Shown: positions 13,344 through 20,535 of the stretch, piece after piece
Position numbering within the stretch: the stretch's first letter is position 1
Layout of the letters: every line of letters begins with the position of its first letter
Assembly: GCA_002358875.1 (NCBI GenBank)
Contig: DEPS01000080.1
Coordinates: forward strand, 1 to 22,961
DNA length: 22,961 bases
From: Lachnospiraceae bacterium UBA3386
Lineage (GTDB): Bacteria; Bacillota; Clostridia; Lachnospirales; Lachnospiraceae
Direction of reading: 5' to 3'
Notes under the pieces: generated by a model
Database searches by the model: none
The model's input: only the letters and a program-made list of their open reading frames with translations
What the model was told of the DNA's origin: nothing
Program-made: the position numbers and the translations under genes

Positions 13344-14621
13344 ATGGTAAAAGCAGTTGTCGGCGCAAACTGGGGAGACGAAGGTAAAGGAAAGATCACA
13401 GATCTGCTGGCAGACCAGGCGGATGTCGTAGTCCGTTTTCAGGGCGGAGCCAATGCCGGTCACACGATCGTCAACAAATACGGGAAATTTGCTCTTCATA
13501 CCCTTCCCTCAGGAATTTTTCATCAGAAGATCATGAACATCATCGGAAACGGCGCCGCCCTCAATATCCCGGTCCTCATGAAGGAACTGGAGAATATTGA
13601 GAAACAGGGCGTTCCGGCTCCCAACCTCATGATCTCGGACCGCTGTCAGGTCGTCATGCCTTATCATATTTTATTCGACGCCTGTGAGGAGGAGAGACTG
13701 GCCGGAAAATCCTTCGGATCGACTAAATCAGGGATCGCTCCTTTTTATTCCGACAAATATGCCAAGGTCGGCTGGCAGGTCAACGAGCTCTTTCTCGATG
13801 ACGATATCCTGATGGAAAAAATCGAGCGCATCTGCGTGCAGAAGGATATTCTTCTGGTACATCTCTATCATAAGGAACCCATCGATAAAAAAGAACTTCT
13901 TGAGACGATCCACAGCTATCGCGATATGGTCGCCCCTTTTGTGGGCAATACCGGTGAATACCTGGAAAAAGCTCGGAAGGAAGGAAAGACGATCCTTCTG
14001 GAGGGGCAGCTTGGAACTCTCAAGGATCCCGACCACGGTATTTATCCCATGGTGACTTCCTCCTCGACGCTGGCGGCCTTCGGAGCGATCGGCGCAGGGG
14101 TTCCTCCTTATGCGATCGAGAAGATCATCGTCGTAAACAAGGCCTATTCTTCCGCTGTCGGCGCAGGGGAGTTTGTTTCCGAGATTTTCGGAGACGAAGC
14201 CGATGAACTGCGCAGACGCGGCGGGGACGGGGGCGAATACGGCGCAACGACCGGACGCCCGCGCCGCATGGGGTGGTATGACTGCGTCGCATCCCGTTAC
14301 GGCTGCAGACTGCAGGGCGCGACAGATGTCGCCTTTACTGTGCTGGATGTACTGGGCTATCTTGACGAGATACCCGTCTGTGTCGCCTACGAGATAGACG
14401 GAGTACAGACAAAGGAATTCCCTGTAACATCTCTTCTGAAAAAAGCCAGACCTGTATACGTAAAGCTTCCCGGCTGGAAATGTGACATCCGCGGGATCAA
14501 AAAATATGAAGATCTCCCGGAAAACTGCCGGAACTATATCGAATTCATCGAGAAGGAGATCGGTTATCCGATCACAATGGTGTCAAACGGCCCTGAACGC
14601 CGCGACATTATTTATCGCTGA
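13344..14621 (+). CDS. purA: Adenylosuccinate synthetase (PurA), 425 aa
   Basis: GTP-dependent ligation of aspartate to IMP, the first committed step to AMP. The N-terminal loop WGDEGKGK (residues 10-17, with catalytic D12) is intact, as are GGANAGHTIVN, the LLEGQLGTLKDPDHG segment and the ATTGRPRRMGWYD motif. Length is normal for the family. ATG 13344 follows GGAGGA (13329-13334); an in-frame ATG at 13311 would add 11 unrelated residues. The 85-nt gap after purB may hold a promoter of its own (TTGACG 13255-13260, 18 nt, TATGAA 13279-13284), which is weak, so transcription from purB is also possible. Confidence 0.96.
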   Translation: MVKAVVGANWGDEGKGKITDLLADQADVVVRFQGGANAGHTIVNKYGKFALHTLPSGIFHQKIMNIIGNGAALNIPVLMKELENIEKQGVPAPNLMISDRCQVVMPYHILFDACEEERLAGKSFGSTKSGIAPFYSDKYAKVGWQVNELFLDDDILMEKIERICVQKDILLVHLYHKEPIDKKELLETIHSYRDMVAPFVGNTGEYLEKARKEGKTILLEGQLGTLKDPDHGIYPMVTSSSTLAAFGAIGAGVPPYAIEKIIVVNKAYSSAVGAGEFVSEIFGDEADELRRRGGDGGEYGATTGRPRRMGWYDCVASRYGCRLQGATDVAFTVLDVLGYLDEIPVCVAYEIDGVQTKEFPVTSLLKKARPVYVKLPGWKCDIRGIKKYEDLPENCRNYIEFIEKEIGYPITMVSNGPERRDIIYR

Positions 14622-14666
14622 CTGATAAACTTATACGGGTGAAGTTTCTCTCCACCGATGACGTTA

Positions 14667-14869
14667 TGGAAAAACTACGCATTGCTTCGCGCTCTGCGCT
14701 CCCGCAATGCTCCCACCATTCGGACTCCGCTCATTTTGCCCGTTTTGACGGGCAAAATGGCTCCATCCTCATGGTGGACGCTCGCAAAATGTCTGAGAAC
14801 ATGCGTGCGAGCACGCTGTTCGATGAACCGCTCTGCGGTTCATTGCCGCTATTGCTCGCTGTTTTTCCA
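14667..14869. repeat. Multi-hairpin intergenic element with inverted ends
   Basis: The ends TGGAAAAAC (14667-14675) and GTTTTTCCA (14861-14869) are inverted copies. Between them lie GCATTGC (14679-14685)/GCAATGC (14704-14710); CCACCAT (14713-14719)/ATGGTGG (14771-14777), enclosing CATTTTGCCCG (14732-14742)/CGGGCAAAATG (14749-14759); GCGTGC (14803-14808)/GCACGC (14811-14816); and ATGAACCGC (14823-14831)/GCGGTTCAT (14835-14843). This branched design without an ORF fits a dispersed structured repeat or an RNA. It fills the gap between purA and the leftward trigger-factor-like gene, where no standard terminator is found. Confidence 0.65.
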
Positions 14870-14903
14870 AACTTACGAAGAAGCGCCTTTTGATCCTCCC
14901 CTG

Positions 14904-16370
14904 TCAGTTTTTCTTTTCAGAATCTTTATCAGAGTCTTCTTTCTCTTTTTCAGAATCCTCTGTCTCTTTTTCTCCGGTCTTGTCAGTCTCAGCCTTATCC
15001 TCGTCAGCTGCAGCTTTCTCTGTCGAAGCTGCTGCGGCGTCCTGTGTCGTTCCGGCTGCCGCCGCTTCCTCCGTTGATGCTGCCGCGGCATCCTGTGTCG
15101 TTCCGGCCGCTGCTGCTTCCTCTGTCGATGCTGCCGCGGCGTCCTGTGTCGTTCCGGCTGCTGCATCTTCCTTCGGCTCTTCTACCTTGCAGCGCTCATA
15201 GAGCCAGTTGATGACATTGTCAGTCATGTGTTCGTCGCGCAGCGATTCTTTTACCAGACGGTCGAGGTCGTCCGCGCTCTCGACCGTCGAATCGGAAGCC
15301 ACATAATCAGCAATAGCGGTGCTCAGCGTCTCCTCATCGGGATTGAGCTTCTCTGTATCGGCGACCGCCTGGAAAGCCAGACCCTGCTTTGCGTAATACA
15401 CCGCCCTGTCATGGATCATTTCCTTATAATTATCTTCGGTTGCGCCGTAATACATGCTCATCAGGGTAGGAAGATCCATATATCTCTGAAGAGCATGATA
15501 ATTGAGCTGACGGGTCAGGAGATAGTCGTACTTATCAACCAGATTTGCCGGCGGATCCTGTTTAAAGGTGCTGTCCTTGACGATCTTGTCGCAGATCGCG
15601 GATTTGACCGTATTCTGGTATGTCGCCTCCCGCTCCTCGATCATGTTGCTCTTGATATATTCTTTATAATCGTTTACGGTCGTGACAGCCTGTCCGAAAG
15701 AATTGGTCAGGTTCAGGCTCTTTACAAATTCATCTGTCAGCTTCGGCGTGACACTTTTGGAAATTTTGTTTACAGTCACCGTGAAGACAACGGGTTTTCC
15801 CGCAAGATCTGTCGCACTGTAATTCTCCGGGAAAGTCAGATTCAGGTCCACGGTATCACCCTTTGCGACGCCGATCAGGCCCTCCTCAAATCCGTCGATG
15901 AAAGAGTGGGAACCGATCTTCAGGTCATAATTTCCTTTTCCGCCGTCAAACTCTTTGCCGTCGATCTTTCCCACGAAGTCGATATTGACTGTGTCTCCTT
16001 CTCTTACATGCTTGTGATCGGATTCCTCCAGAGTCGTGCGGTTCGAGAGTTCCTGCTCGATGTACGCGTCCACTTCCTCGTCCGTGGGATCCACAGGCTT
16101 TGCTGCCTGAACCTCAAGCCGGTCGTATTTTTTGGGAAGGTCCACATAATCTGCCGCCTTGAGACCGGACAGATAAGCATCGTCTTCCTCTTTCCAGGGC
16201 TGTTCTTCTTCCGCGATTTCTGCCGCAGCCGTGGTTGCCGCCGCTGAAACCTCCTCAGCGGTGGATGCATCTGCTGCCGCTTCATTAGTGCCTGTCTGAG
16301 AACCACAGCCCGCTGCGGCCAGACACAGCATCAGGCTTCCTGCAATTGCAGCGATCAGTTTTTTCTTCAT
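14904..16370 (-). CDS. Trigger-factor-like FKBP lipoprotein (extracytoplasmic PPIase/chaperone), 488 aa
   Basis: A lipoprotein signal (KKK start, hydrophobic core, lipobox AAGC with Cys22) is followed by an acidic, Ala/Thr-rich linker to ~residue 60. Residues ~121-205 are a trigger-factor type FKBP domain (REGDTVNIDFVGKIDGKEF, GSHSFIDGFEEGLIGVAKG, GKPVVFTVTVNKI). Residues ~210-395 are helical and match the trigger factor/SurA-like C-terminal chaperone region. No ribosome-binding domain is present, consistent with work outside the membrane. The last ~90 residues are low-complexity: three near-identical 17-residue units (AAAAGTTQDAAAASTEE type) and then a Glu/Lys/Asp/Ser tail. GGAGG lies 6 nt before the ATG. 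Likely role: folding of secreted proteins at the membrane surface. The usual cytoplasmic tig gene is not this one. Confidence 0.88.
   Translation of the reverse strand: MKKKLIAAIAGSLMLCLAAAGCGSQTGTNEAAADASTAEEVSAAATTAAAEIAEEEQPWKEEDDAYLSGLKAADYVDLPKKYDRLEVQAAKPVDPTDEEVDAYIEQELSNRTTLEESDHKHVREGDTVNIDFVGKIDGKEFDGGKGNYDLKIGSHSFIDGFEEGLIGVAKGDTVDLNLTFPENYSATDLAGKPVVFTVTVNKISKSVTPKLTDEFVKSLNLTNSFGQAVTTVNDYKEYIKSNMIEEREATYQNTVKSAICDKIVKDSTFKQDPPANLVDKYDYLLTRQLNYHALQRYMDLPTLMSMYYGATEDNYKEMIHDRAVYYAKQGLAFQAVADTEKLNPDEETLSTAIADYVASDSTVESADDLDRLVKESLRDEHMTDNVINWLYERCKVEEPKEDAAAGTTQDAAAASTEEAAAAGTTQDAAAASTEEAAAAGTTQDAAAASTEKAAADEDKAETDKTGEKETEDSEKEKEDSDKDSEKKN
15019..15170 (-). repeat. 51-bp tandem repeat in the tail of the FKBP lipoprotein
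   Basis: Units begin at 15037, 15088 and 15139 (G-C-R-TCCTGTGTCGTTCC), exactly 51 bp apart, with partial copies at both ends. The length is a multiple of three, so copy-number change would keep the frame. Confidence 0.85.
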
Positions 16371-16520
16371 TTAAACCTCCTCATATCCTGACTCACATCC
16401 TGACTTATTTCCTGTGCATCAGAGCCGCCTAAGCTGACAGCCCCGCCTGCACAAACAATATTCGTTACAGGCCTGCCATGGCAAAAATGCAGTCTGTAAC
16501 GTTATTTTCTGTAAATATCG

Positions 16521-16548
16521 ATTTTACGGTATTATGTAAAAACGGTAA
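16521..16548 (-). promoter_or_regulatory. Possible promoter of the FKBP lipoprotein gene
   Basis: Read leftward: TTACCG (16548-16543), 16 nt, TAAAAT (16526-16521). It would give a leader of about 145 nt. The match is moderate and other alignments exist in this AT-rich stretch. Confidence 0.35.
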
Positions 16549-16646
16549 CTGGTATAGTTTAACACAGCTTGGAAAAACTGAAAAGGTATGATTTCTGAAA
16601 AAAGCGTGAACAGTTTTTCCCTCTCACAGTTCATTTCCCCTCTTCT

Positions 16647-16695
16647 CAGCCTTTGAACAGTAACTTTTTTGCAGCCTTTGAACAGTAACTTTTTT
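16647..16695 (+). repeat. 24-bp perfect direct repeat, period 25
   Basis: The unit CAGCCTTTGAACAGTAAC plus six T's occurs at 16647-16670 and again at 16672-16695, one base apart. Located 45 bp upstream of a -10 box, so it may hold two regulator sites or be a slippage product. Confidence 0.75.
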
Positions 16696-16698
16696 CGC

Positions 16699-16745
16699 TT
16701 GTCTTGAAGACAAAAGAATGTTAGAATGTCTTAAATCAGTATAAT
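16699..16745 (+). promoter_or_regulatory. Promoter region with palindrome for the small membrane protein
   Basis: TATAAT at 16740-16745 is a perfect -10; the -35 is weak (ATGTTA, 16718-16723, 16-nt spacer). The perfect palindrome TTGTCTT-G-AAGACAA (16699-16713) ends 4 bp before the -35 and may be an activator or repressor site. Confidence 0.45.
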
Positions 16746-16836
16746 ACATTTGGATCGGATGACTTTTTACACGCAGACAATCCATTATTCAAACACCAAA
16801 CCGTTAAGCACATCTTGCAGATGAAGGGAGTTCGTT

Positions 16837-17304
16837 TTGAGCCGTGTGACAATCGTTTTGTTAATCATTTTCGTCGTCCTGCTGGCTGTTGTGATCGCGC
16901 TATATTTTATCGGGAAACGGCTGCAGGCCAGACAGGCGGAATCCGACGCCCAGATCCAGAGCATGAAAAAGCCGATGACTCTTCTTGTCATTGATAAAAA
17001 GAGGCTGAAGCTCAAGGAGTCAGGACTGCCGGATCAGGTCATCCAACAGACGCCATGGTACGCAAAGCGGTCAAAAGTCCCCGTTGTCAAGGCAAAGGTA
17101 GGTCCACAGTTCATCAACTTCATCTGCGATGAGAAAATCTTTGACAGCATTCCCGTCAAGAAGCAGGTCAAGGCCATGGTGAGCGGCATCTACATCGTTG
17201 AGCTCAAGGGCGTCCGGGGCGGTATGCCCGCTGATACGACCCCCAGGAAAAAGAGCTGGGTCGAGAAACTTCAGGAGAAGGCCGGTGCAAAGCCGGTGAA
17301 ATAA
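16837..17304 (+). CDS. Small single-pass membrane protein, 155 aa, unknown function
   Basis: The start is a TTG codon at 16837, supported by AGGGAG 6 nt upstream and by the position of the membrane segment; no ATG in frame fits. Residues ~4-26 (VTIVLLIIFVVLLAVVIALYFIG) form one transmembrane helix, followed by a positively charged stretch (KRLQARQ), so the remainder is probably cytoplasmic. Residues ~46-135 look like a compact beta-rich domain (MTLLVIDKKRLKLKESGLP; KVPVVKAKVGPQFINFICD; KQVKAMVSGIYIVELKGVRGG). The C-terminus is basic. I recall similar proteins in Lachnospiraceae without an assigned role. Monocistronic, ending at the strong terminator 17311-17342. Confidence 0.75.
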   Translation: MSRVTIVLLIIFVVLLAVVIALYFIGKRLQARQAESDAQIQSMKKPMTLLVIDKKRLKLKESGLPDQVIQQTPWYAKRSKVPVVKAKVGPQFINFICDEKIFDSIPVKKQVKAMVSGIYIVELKGVRGGMPADTTPRKKSWVEKLQEKAGAKPVK

Positions 17305-17310
17305 GCAAGC

Positions 17311-17342
17311 AAAACGGCAGGCCGTCGGCCTGCCGTTTTTTT
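17311..17342. terminator. Probably bidirectional intrinsic terminator
   Basis: CGGCAGGCC (17315-17323), loop GTC or shorter, GGCCTGCCG (17327-17335), flanked by AAAA on the left and a T7 run (17336-17342) on the right. It serves the rightward gene ending at 17304 and, read the other way, the leftward DUF1934 gene ending at 17364. Confidence 0.92.
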
Positions 17343-17363
17343 CGTTTTTTTCTCATCCGTCTT

Positions 17364-17834
17364 TTATGTCGCCATCCCGGCTCTGATCGTCACCTCGCAC
17401 TCGAGCAGGATGTCACCTTCCATCGTAAGCAGGTAGGCCACCCTGGCCCTGAGTCCGCCGCATGCATCGTGTCTTCTCTGATTACTGCCGCTTCCGAACA
17501 GGACGGCAATGCGTCTGGTTCGGATCTCCATGGGAATCGTTCCGTAGGGCGTTCTGTACAGGCATTTTGTCACCGGGACGGAGGGATCAAACACCATCCT
17601 CGTCCCGCCGGCGCGTTCCATGACCACGATCGACCGCGACACATAAAGACGCGCCGCCTGGTCCTCTTCCTGATAGAAAAATTCCCTGCAGGCCGCTTCA
17701 AATTCAGAGAGACTTTCCTGAACCGGTTCCCTGCAGACTGCTTCGTATACAGAGAGGTTCTCCTGAACGTTTCCCTCCGGGTCTGTCTGCTTTCCCTTGA
17801 TGGTCAGAAGGACCTTTTTTTCCGTGCCTTCCAT
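17364..17834 (-). CDS. DUF1934-family beta-barrel protein, 156 aa
   Basis: The C-terminal two thirds fit DUF1934, a small lipocalin-like barrel of Firmicutes: GGTRMVFDPSVPVTKCLYRTPYGTIPMEIRTRRIAVL, then a strand-rich end (RVAYLLTMEGDILLECEVTIRA). Function unknown. Start: the ATG at 17834 has AGGA 10 nt upstream; a TTG at 17852 lacks a ribosome site. Between the first strand (KKVLLTIKGKQTD) and the core, two near-copies LSVYEAVCREPVQE and LSEFEAACREFFYQE replace what is usually a short strand pair; they stem from a 45-bp DNA duplication. It is 65 nt downstream of murI, the last gene of the leftward run, before a terminator. Confidence 0.8.
   Translation of the reverse strand: MEGTEKKVLLTIKGKQTDPEGNVQENLSVYEAVCREPVQESLSEFEAACREFFYQEEDQAARLYVSRSIVVMERAGGTRMVFDPSVPVTKCLYRTPYGTIPMEIRTRRIAVLFGSGSNQRRHDACGGLRARVAYLLTMEGDILLECEVTIRAGMAT
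17682..17768 (-). repeat. 45-bp-period tandem duplication inside the DUF1934 gene
   Basis: TTCCCTGCAG...CCTGAAC at 17682-17723 recurs at 17727-17768, 34 of 42 bases identical, period 45 bp (15 codons). Frame is kept. Confidence 0.75.
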
Positions 17835-17899
17835 AACTGAATAATCCTGCAAATTGTGCTGACTGTACGGCTGCCGTCCGCCCGCTCCTTCCTGTCTCT

Positions 17900-18742
17900 C
17901 TAAAGCGGATCGGAAGAGTATTTATAAATATCGATTTTTTCCGCCGAAAGGATTCCGTATTTAATGATGGAGTTCGCGAACCGGCGGAACTGTCCCGCCA
18001 TATCACTGACATAAAACCTGTATTGGGGCTCACCGCTCCCCAGCTCCTGGCGGTGGTCCGCAAGAAGGGACATCTCCCCCAGCATGCGGCGCAGCTCCAT
18101 GGCCGTCTCGTAAGCCGGGTTGATCAGCTCGACATTGTCTCCCGCTGCGCGGCCGATTGTCCTGCGGATCAGGGGATAGTGGGTGCATCCCATGATGAGG
18201 GTATCGATCTCCCTGTCCAGAAGAGAGGCAAGATAGCGCCTGGCGATCTCGTCCGTCACAGGGTCCTCCCATAGCCCCTCCTCCACAAGAGGCACGAACA
18301 GGGGGCAGGCCTGGCCGACGACCTCCGCCTTCGGCATGAGCTGATGGATACAGTCGGAGTAAGTGCCGCTTGATACAGTCGCCCTGGTGCCGATGACGCC
18401 GATCCTGCCGTTTTTTGTCTTTATGACAGCTGTTTTTGCTCCCGGCCGGATCACGCCGATGACCGGAACAGGACACTGCCTCTCAATCTCCGGAAGCGCA
18501 TAAGCACTGGCCGTGTTGCATGCCACCGCGATCGCCTTTACCCCCTGGTCCATCAGAAAGCGCACGATCTGGCGTGAGTAGCGGACCACTGTCTCCTGGG
18601 ACTTGCTTCCGTAAGGGACGCGTGCCGTATCTCCGAAATAAACGATCCGTTCGTTGGGCATCTGGCGCATGATCTCACGGGCGACCGTGAGACCCCCTAT
18701 CCCGGAATCAAACACACCGATCGGCATTTCTGCCTGATTCAT
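17900..18742 (-). CDS. murI: Glutamate racemase (MurI), 280 aa
   Basis: Interconverts L- and D-glutamate, giving D-Glu for peptidoglycan; cofactor-independent, cytoplasmic. The two catalytic cysteines are present: AVACNTAS (C75) and MGCTHYP (C186). The opening IGVFDSGIGGLTV, with D12 and S13, and the YFGDTARVPYGSKS motif are intact. Length is typical. The ATG at 18742 is preceded by GGGGAGGAAG. It lies downstream of the GntR-type gene (129-nt gap with a small repeat) and is followed by DUF1934. Confidence 0.95.
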   Translation of the reverse strand: MNQAEMPIGVFDSGIGGLTVAREIMRQMPNERIVYFGDTARVPYGSKSQETVVRYSRQIVRFLMDQGVKAIAVACNTASAYALPEIERQCPVPVIGVIRPGAKTAVIKTKNGRIGVIGTRATVSSGTYSDCIHQLMPKAEVVGQACPLFVPLVEEGLWEDPVTDEIARRYLASLLDREIDTLIMGCTHYPLIRRTIGRAAGDNVELINPAYETAMELRRMLGEMSLLADHRQELGSGEPQYRFYVSDMAGQFRRFANSIIKYGILSAEKIDIYKYSSDPL

Positions 18743-18753
18743 TTACTCTTCCT

Positions 18754-18834
18754 CCCCTCAGCGCACATTCGTGCGAACCTTCCGGCTGAAAAAATGATGG
18801 AGACGATCTTTTCCCCTTCAGCGCACGTTCGTGC
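18754..18834 (-). repeat. Two copies of a short repeat with GCAC...GTGC dyad
   Basis: CCCCTCAGCGCACATTCGTGC (18754-18774 region) and CCCCTTCAGCGCACGTTCGTGC (18813-18834 region) share nearly all bases. Each contains a small self-complementary core (GCAC-RTTC-GTGC). They lie 59 bp apart in the gntR-murI gap. Confidence 0.6.
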
Positions 18835-18871
18835 TCCTTAAACGACATGCGGGACAGTCCGGAACAGCCCT

Positions 18872-19603
18872 TTACTGCTGACTCTTCCGGATCTGTTCCA
18901 GTATAAACGCCTGCTGGCGCTCGATATGCTCCCTGGCAGCGCACGCCGCGTCCTCCGGATTTCCGCCGACCACCGCGTTGTAGATCTTACGGTGTTCCGC
19001 GATGAGCTCCTCATAATGCAGATCATCGCGGATATATTCATAGCAGAAGCGGTAGATCGTGTCCGCCAGTCCTGTCAGGACCTGGATCAGGCGATGGTTG
19101 TCTGCCTGTCTGGCGATCACATCATGAAATTGCACATCTCTTTCCGCAATTTCCTGCTCATCGCCGTGCCTGGTGCTGGTTTCAAATGCATCCCTGGCTT
19201 TTAGAAGCTCTTTTTTCCCTTCTTCCGTGATCCGGCTGCTGGCAAGAGATGCGCACAGCTGATCCAGCGCACTCCTCACCTCCATGACGTCCCTCAGATT
19301 CTCTTCCGTGATCCTTGCAACGCGGGCGCCGCTTCCGGGCGTGATCGTCACAAGCCCCTCCAGTTCCAGTTTCCGGATCGCCTCGCGGATCGGCGTCCTG
19401 CTGGTCCCGAGGATCCTGCCAAGACGCACCTCCGTAAGTCTCTCTCCCGGATGGAGCTTCCCCGTCAGTATCAGCTTTCGAAGCGTCAGAAACGCAGTCT
19501 CCCTCAGCGGAATCGTCTGCTGGTCATCCAGCGCAGGCATTGCGCCGGGAATCACTGACAGGATTTCCTTTTCAATCAATTTCTTCTTTTTCTGCTCCGG
19601 CAT
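18872..19603 (-). CDS. GntR-family transcriptional regulator, FadR/FCD type, 243 aa
   Basis: Winged HTH at ~30-100 (IPLRETAFLTLRKLILTGKL, LTEVRLGRILGTSRTPIREAIRKLELEGLV, then the wing TITPGSGARVA). An FCD ligand domain follows, with the metal-binding pattern D..FH (ERDVQFHDVI), H (EHRKIYNAV) and H (REHIERQ), typical of FadR-type regulators that sense small acids. The start is the ATG at 19603, with GGAGG 5 nt upstream; an ATG at 19615 overlaps that ribosome site. It lies 33 nt after ispE and likely shares its transcript. The ligand and targets cannot be told from sequence. Confidence 0.88.
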   Translation of the reverse strand: MPEQKKKKLIEKEILSVIPGAMPALDDQQTIPLRETAFLTLRKLILTGKLHPGERLTEVRLGRILGTSRTPIREAIRKLELEGLVTITPGSGARVARITEENLRDVMEVRSALDQLCASLASSRITEEGKKELLKARDAFETSTRHGDEQEIAERDVQFHDVIARQADNHRLIQVLTGLADTIYRFCYEYIRDDLHYEELIAEHRKIYNAVVGGNPEDAACAAREHIERQQAFILEQIRKSQQ

Positions 19604-19636
19604 AAAAACCTCCATCCGCTGTCAGTATGCTGTCTG

Positions 19637-20524
19637 TCAAACGACCGGGCGCACGCAGAAGGTACGGCACCCGTCCGCCATTTTTGTTCGCAGGAATGAT
19701 TCCTTTGCCGTCTCCGCTTTCTCTGCTGTTTCAAAAACAGCAAAAACACTGGGGCCGCTGCCGCTCATCCGGGCGGCGAGCGCTCCCTGTTCTGTGAAAA
19801 ACGCTTCAATCCTTCCGATCACCGGAAGATTTCTCCCCGTAACAAGCTCCAGTACATTTTCGCACCGCGAAGAGAGCCCCCTCAGATCCCCTGCATAAAG
19901 TGCGGCGATCTGACCGTCAATATCCGGATGATGGTATCCGCCCAGTGCGTCAAGGGCACGATACACATGAGCAGTAGACGCAGAATCCTCAGGCTTTACG
20001 AGCACGATCCCGCACTCCGGCATGGGCGGGAGCTCTGTCAGGATCTCTCCGATCCCCTCCGCCAGCTTCGTTCCCCCGGCTATGCAGTAGGGAATGTCGG
20101 CTCCCAGACCTACGGCCATTTTCATAAGCTCTTCATCGGATGCCTCCGGCACAAGAAGGTCGCGCACCGCGAGGAAAGCCGCCGCCGCGTCTGTGCTCCC
20201 TCCGGCCAGCCCCGCCGCCACCGGGATCCTCTTTGTAAGGCGGATCTCAAACTCCGCGCACAAACCATAAGCATCGATCATCATGCGGACCGCGCGGCAG
20301 ATCAGGTTATCCTCCCCCGCCGGCGATAGACCGCTCTCATCCGTAAGTGTGATCCTGCCCGGCCGGAAGTCCCCTTCCGTGCGCACCGTGACCGTCAGCG
20401 TATCGTGCAGATCGATCTGCTGCATGATCATGCGCAGAAGATGATATCCGTCCTCCCGGACGCCGGTGACGTCCAGCCCCAGATTGATCTTGGCAAAAGC
20501 CTGTTTGGTAATCGTTTTATCCAT
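19637..20524 (-). CDS. ispE: 4-diphosphocytidyl-2-C-methyl-D-erythritol kinase (IspE), 295 aa
   Basis: GHMP kinase of the non-mevalonate isoprenoid pathway, phosphorylating CDP-ME. Visible motifs: AKINLGLDVTGVREDGYHLL (residues 11-30), the ATP-binding glycine loop PVAAGLAGGSTDAAAA (101-116), GADIPYC with the probable catalytic D143, and the C-terminal MSGSGPSVFAVF. The ATG at 20524 begins MDKTITKQAFAKINLGL, which fits the family; a longer in-frame reading to 20599 would overlap pyrD and is not favoured. The gap to the upstream pyrD is only 11 nt, so they are co-transcribed. Confidence 0.95.
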   Translation of the reverse strand: MDKTITKQAFAKINLGLDVTGVREDGYHLLRMIMQQIDLHDTLTVTVRTEGDFRPGRITLTDESGLSPAGEDNLICRAVRMMIDAYGLCAEFEIRLTKRIPVAAGLAGGSTDAAAAFLAVRDLLVPEASDEELMKMAVGLGADIPYCIAGGTKLAEGIGEILTELPPMPECGIVLVKPEDSASTAHVYRALDALGGYHHPDIDGQIAALYAGDLRGLSSRCENVLELVTGRNLPVIGRIEAFFTEQGALAARMSGSGPSVFAVFETAEKAETAKESFLRTKMADGCRTFCVRPVV

Positions 20525-20535
20525 AATTATTCTCT

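Larger units (their letters stand above)
16371..16836. other. 466-bp divergent intergenic region with repeats and promoters
   Basis: No gene is seen. Contents: inverted CGTTACAG (16463-16470)/CTGTAACG (16494-16501); a possible leftward promoter; a 24-bp direct repeat at 16647-16695; a TTGTCTT-G-AAGACAA palindrome at 16699-16713; and a rightward -10 TATAAT at 16740-16745. Confidence 0.6.

Noticed and set aside
15019..15170. CRISPR-like array
   Set aside because: The repeats are contiguous 51-bp coding units with no unique spacers.
15228..16247. 339-codon open frame on the plus strand
   Set aside because: It is antisense to the FKBP lipoprotein, whose signal peptide, FKBP motifs and ribosome site are clear; the plus-strand product has no recognisable domain.
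18708..18944. 78-codon minus-strand frame across the gntR-murI gap
   Set aside because: It overlaps both genes, has no ribosome site, and its apparent peptide repeat (HERALKG/HECALRG) comes from the duplicated DNA unit.
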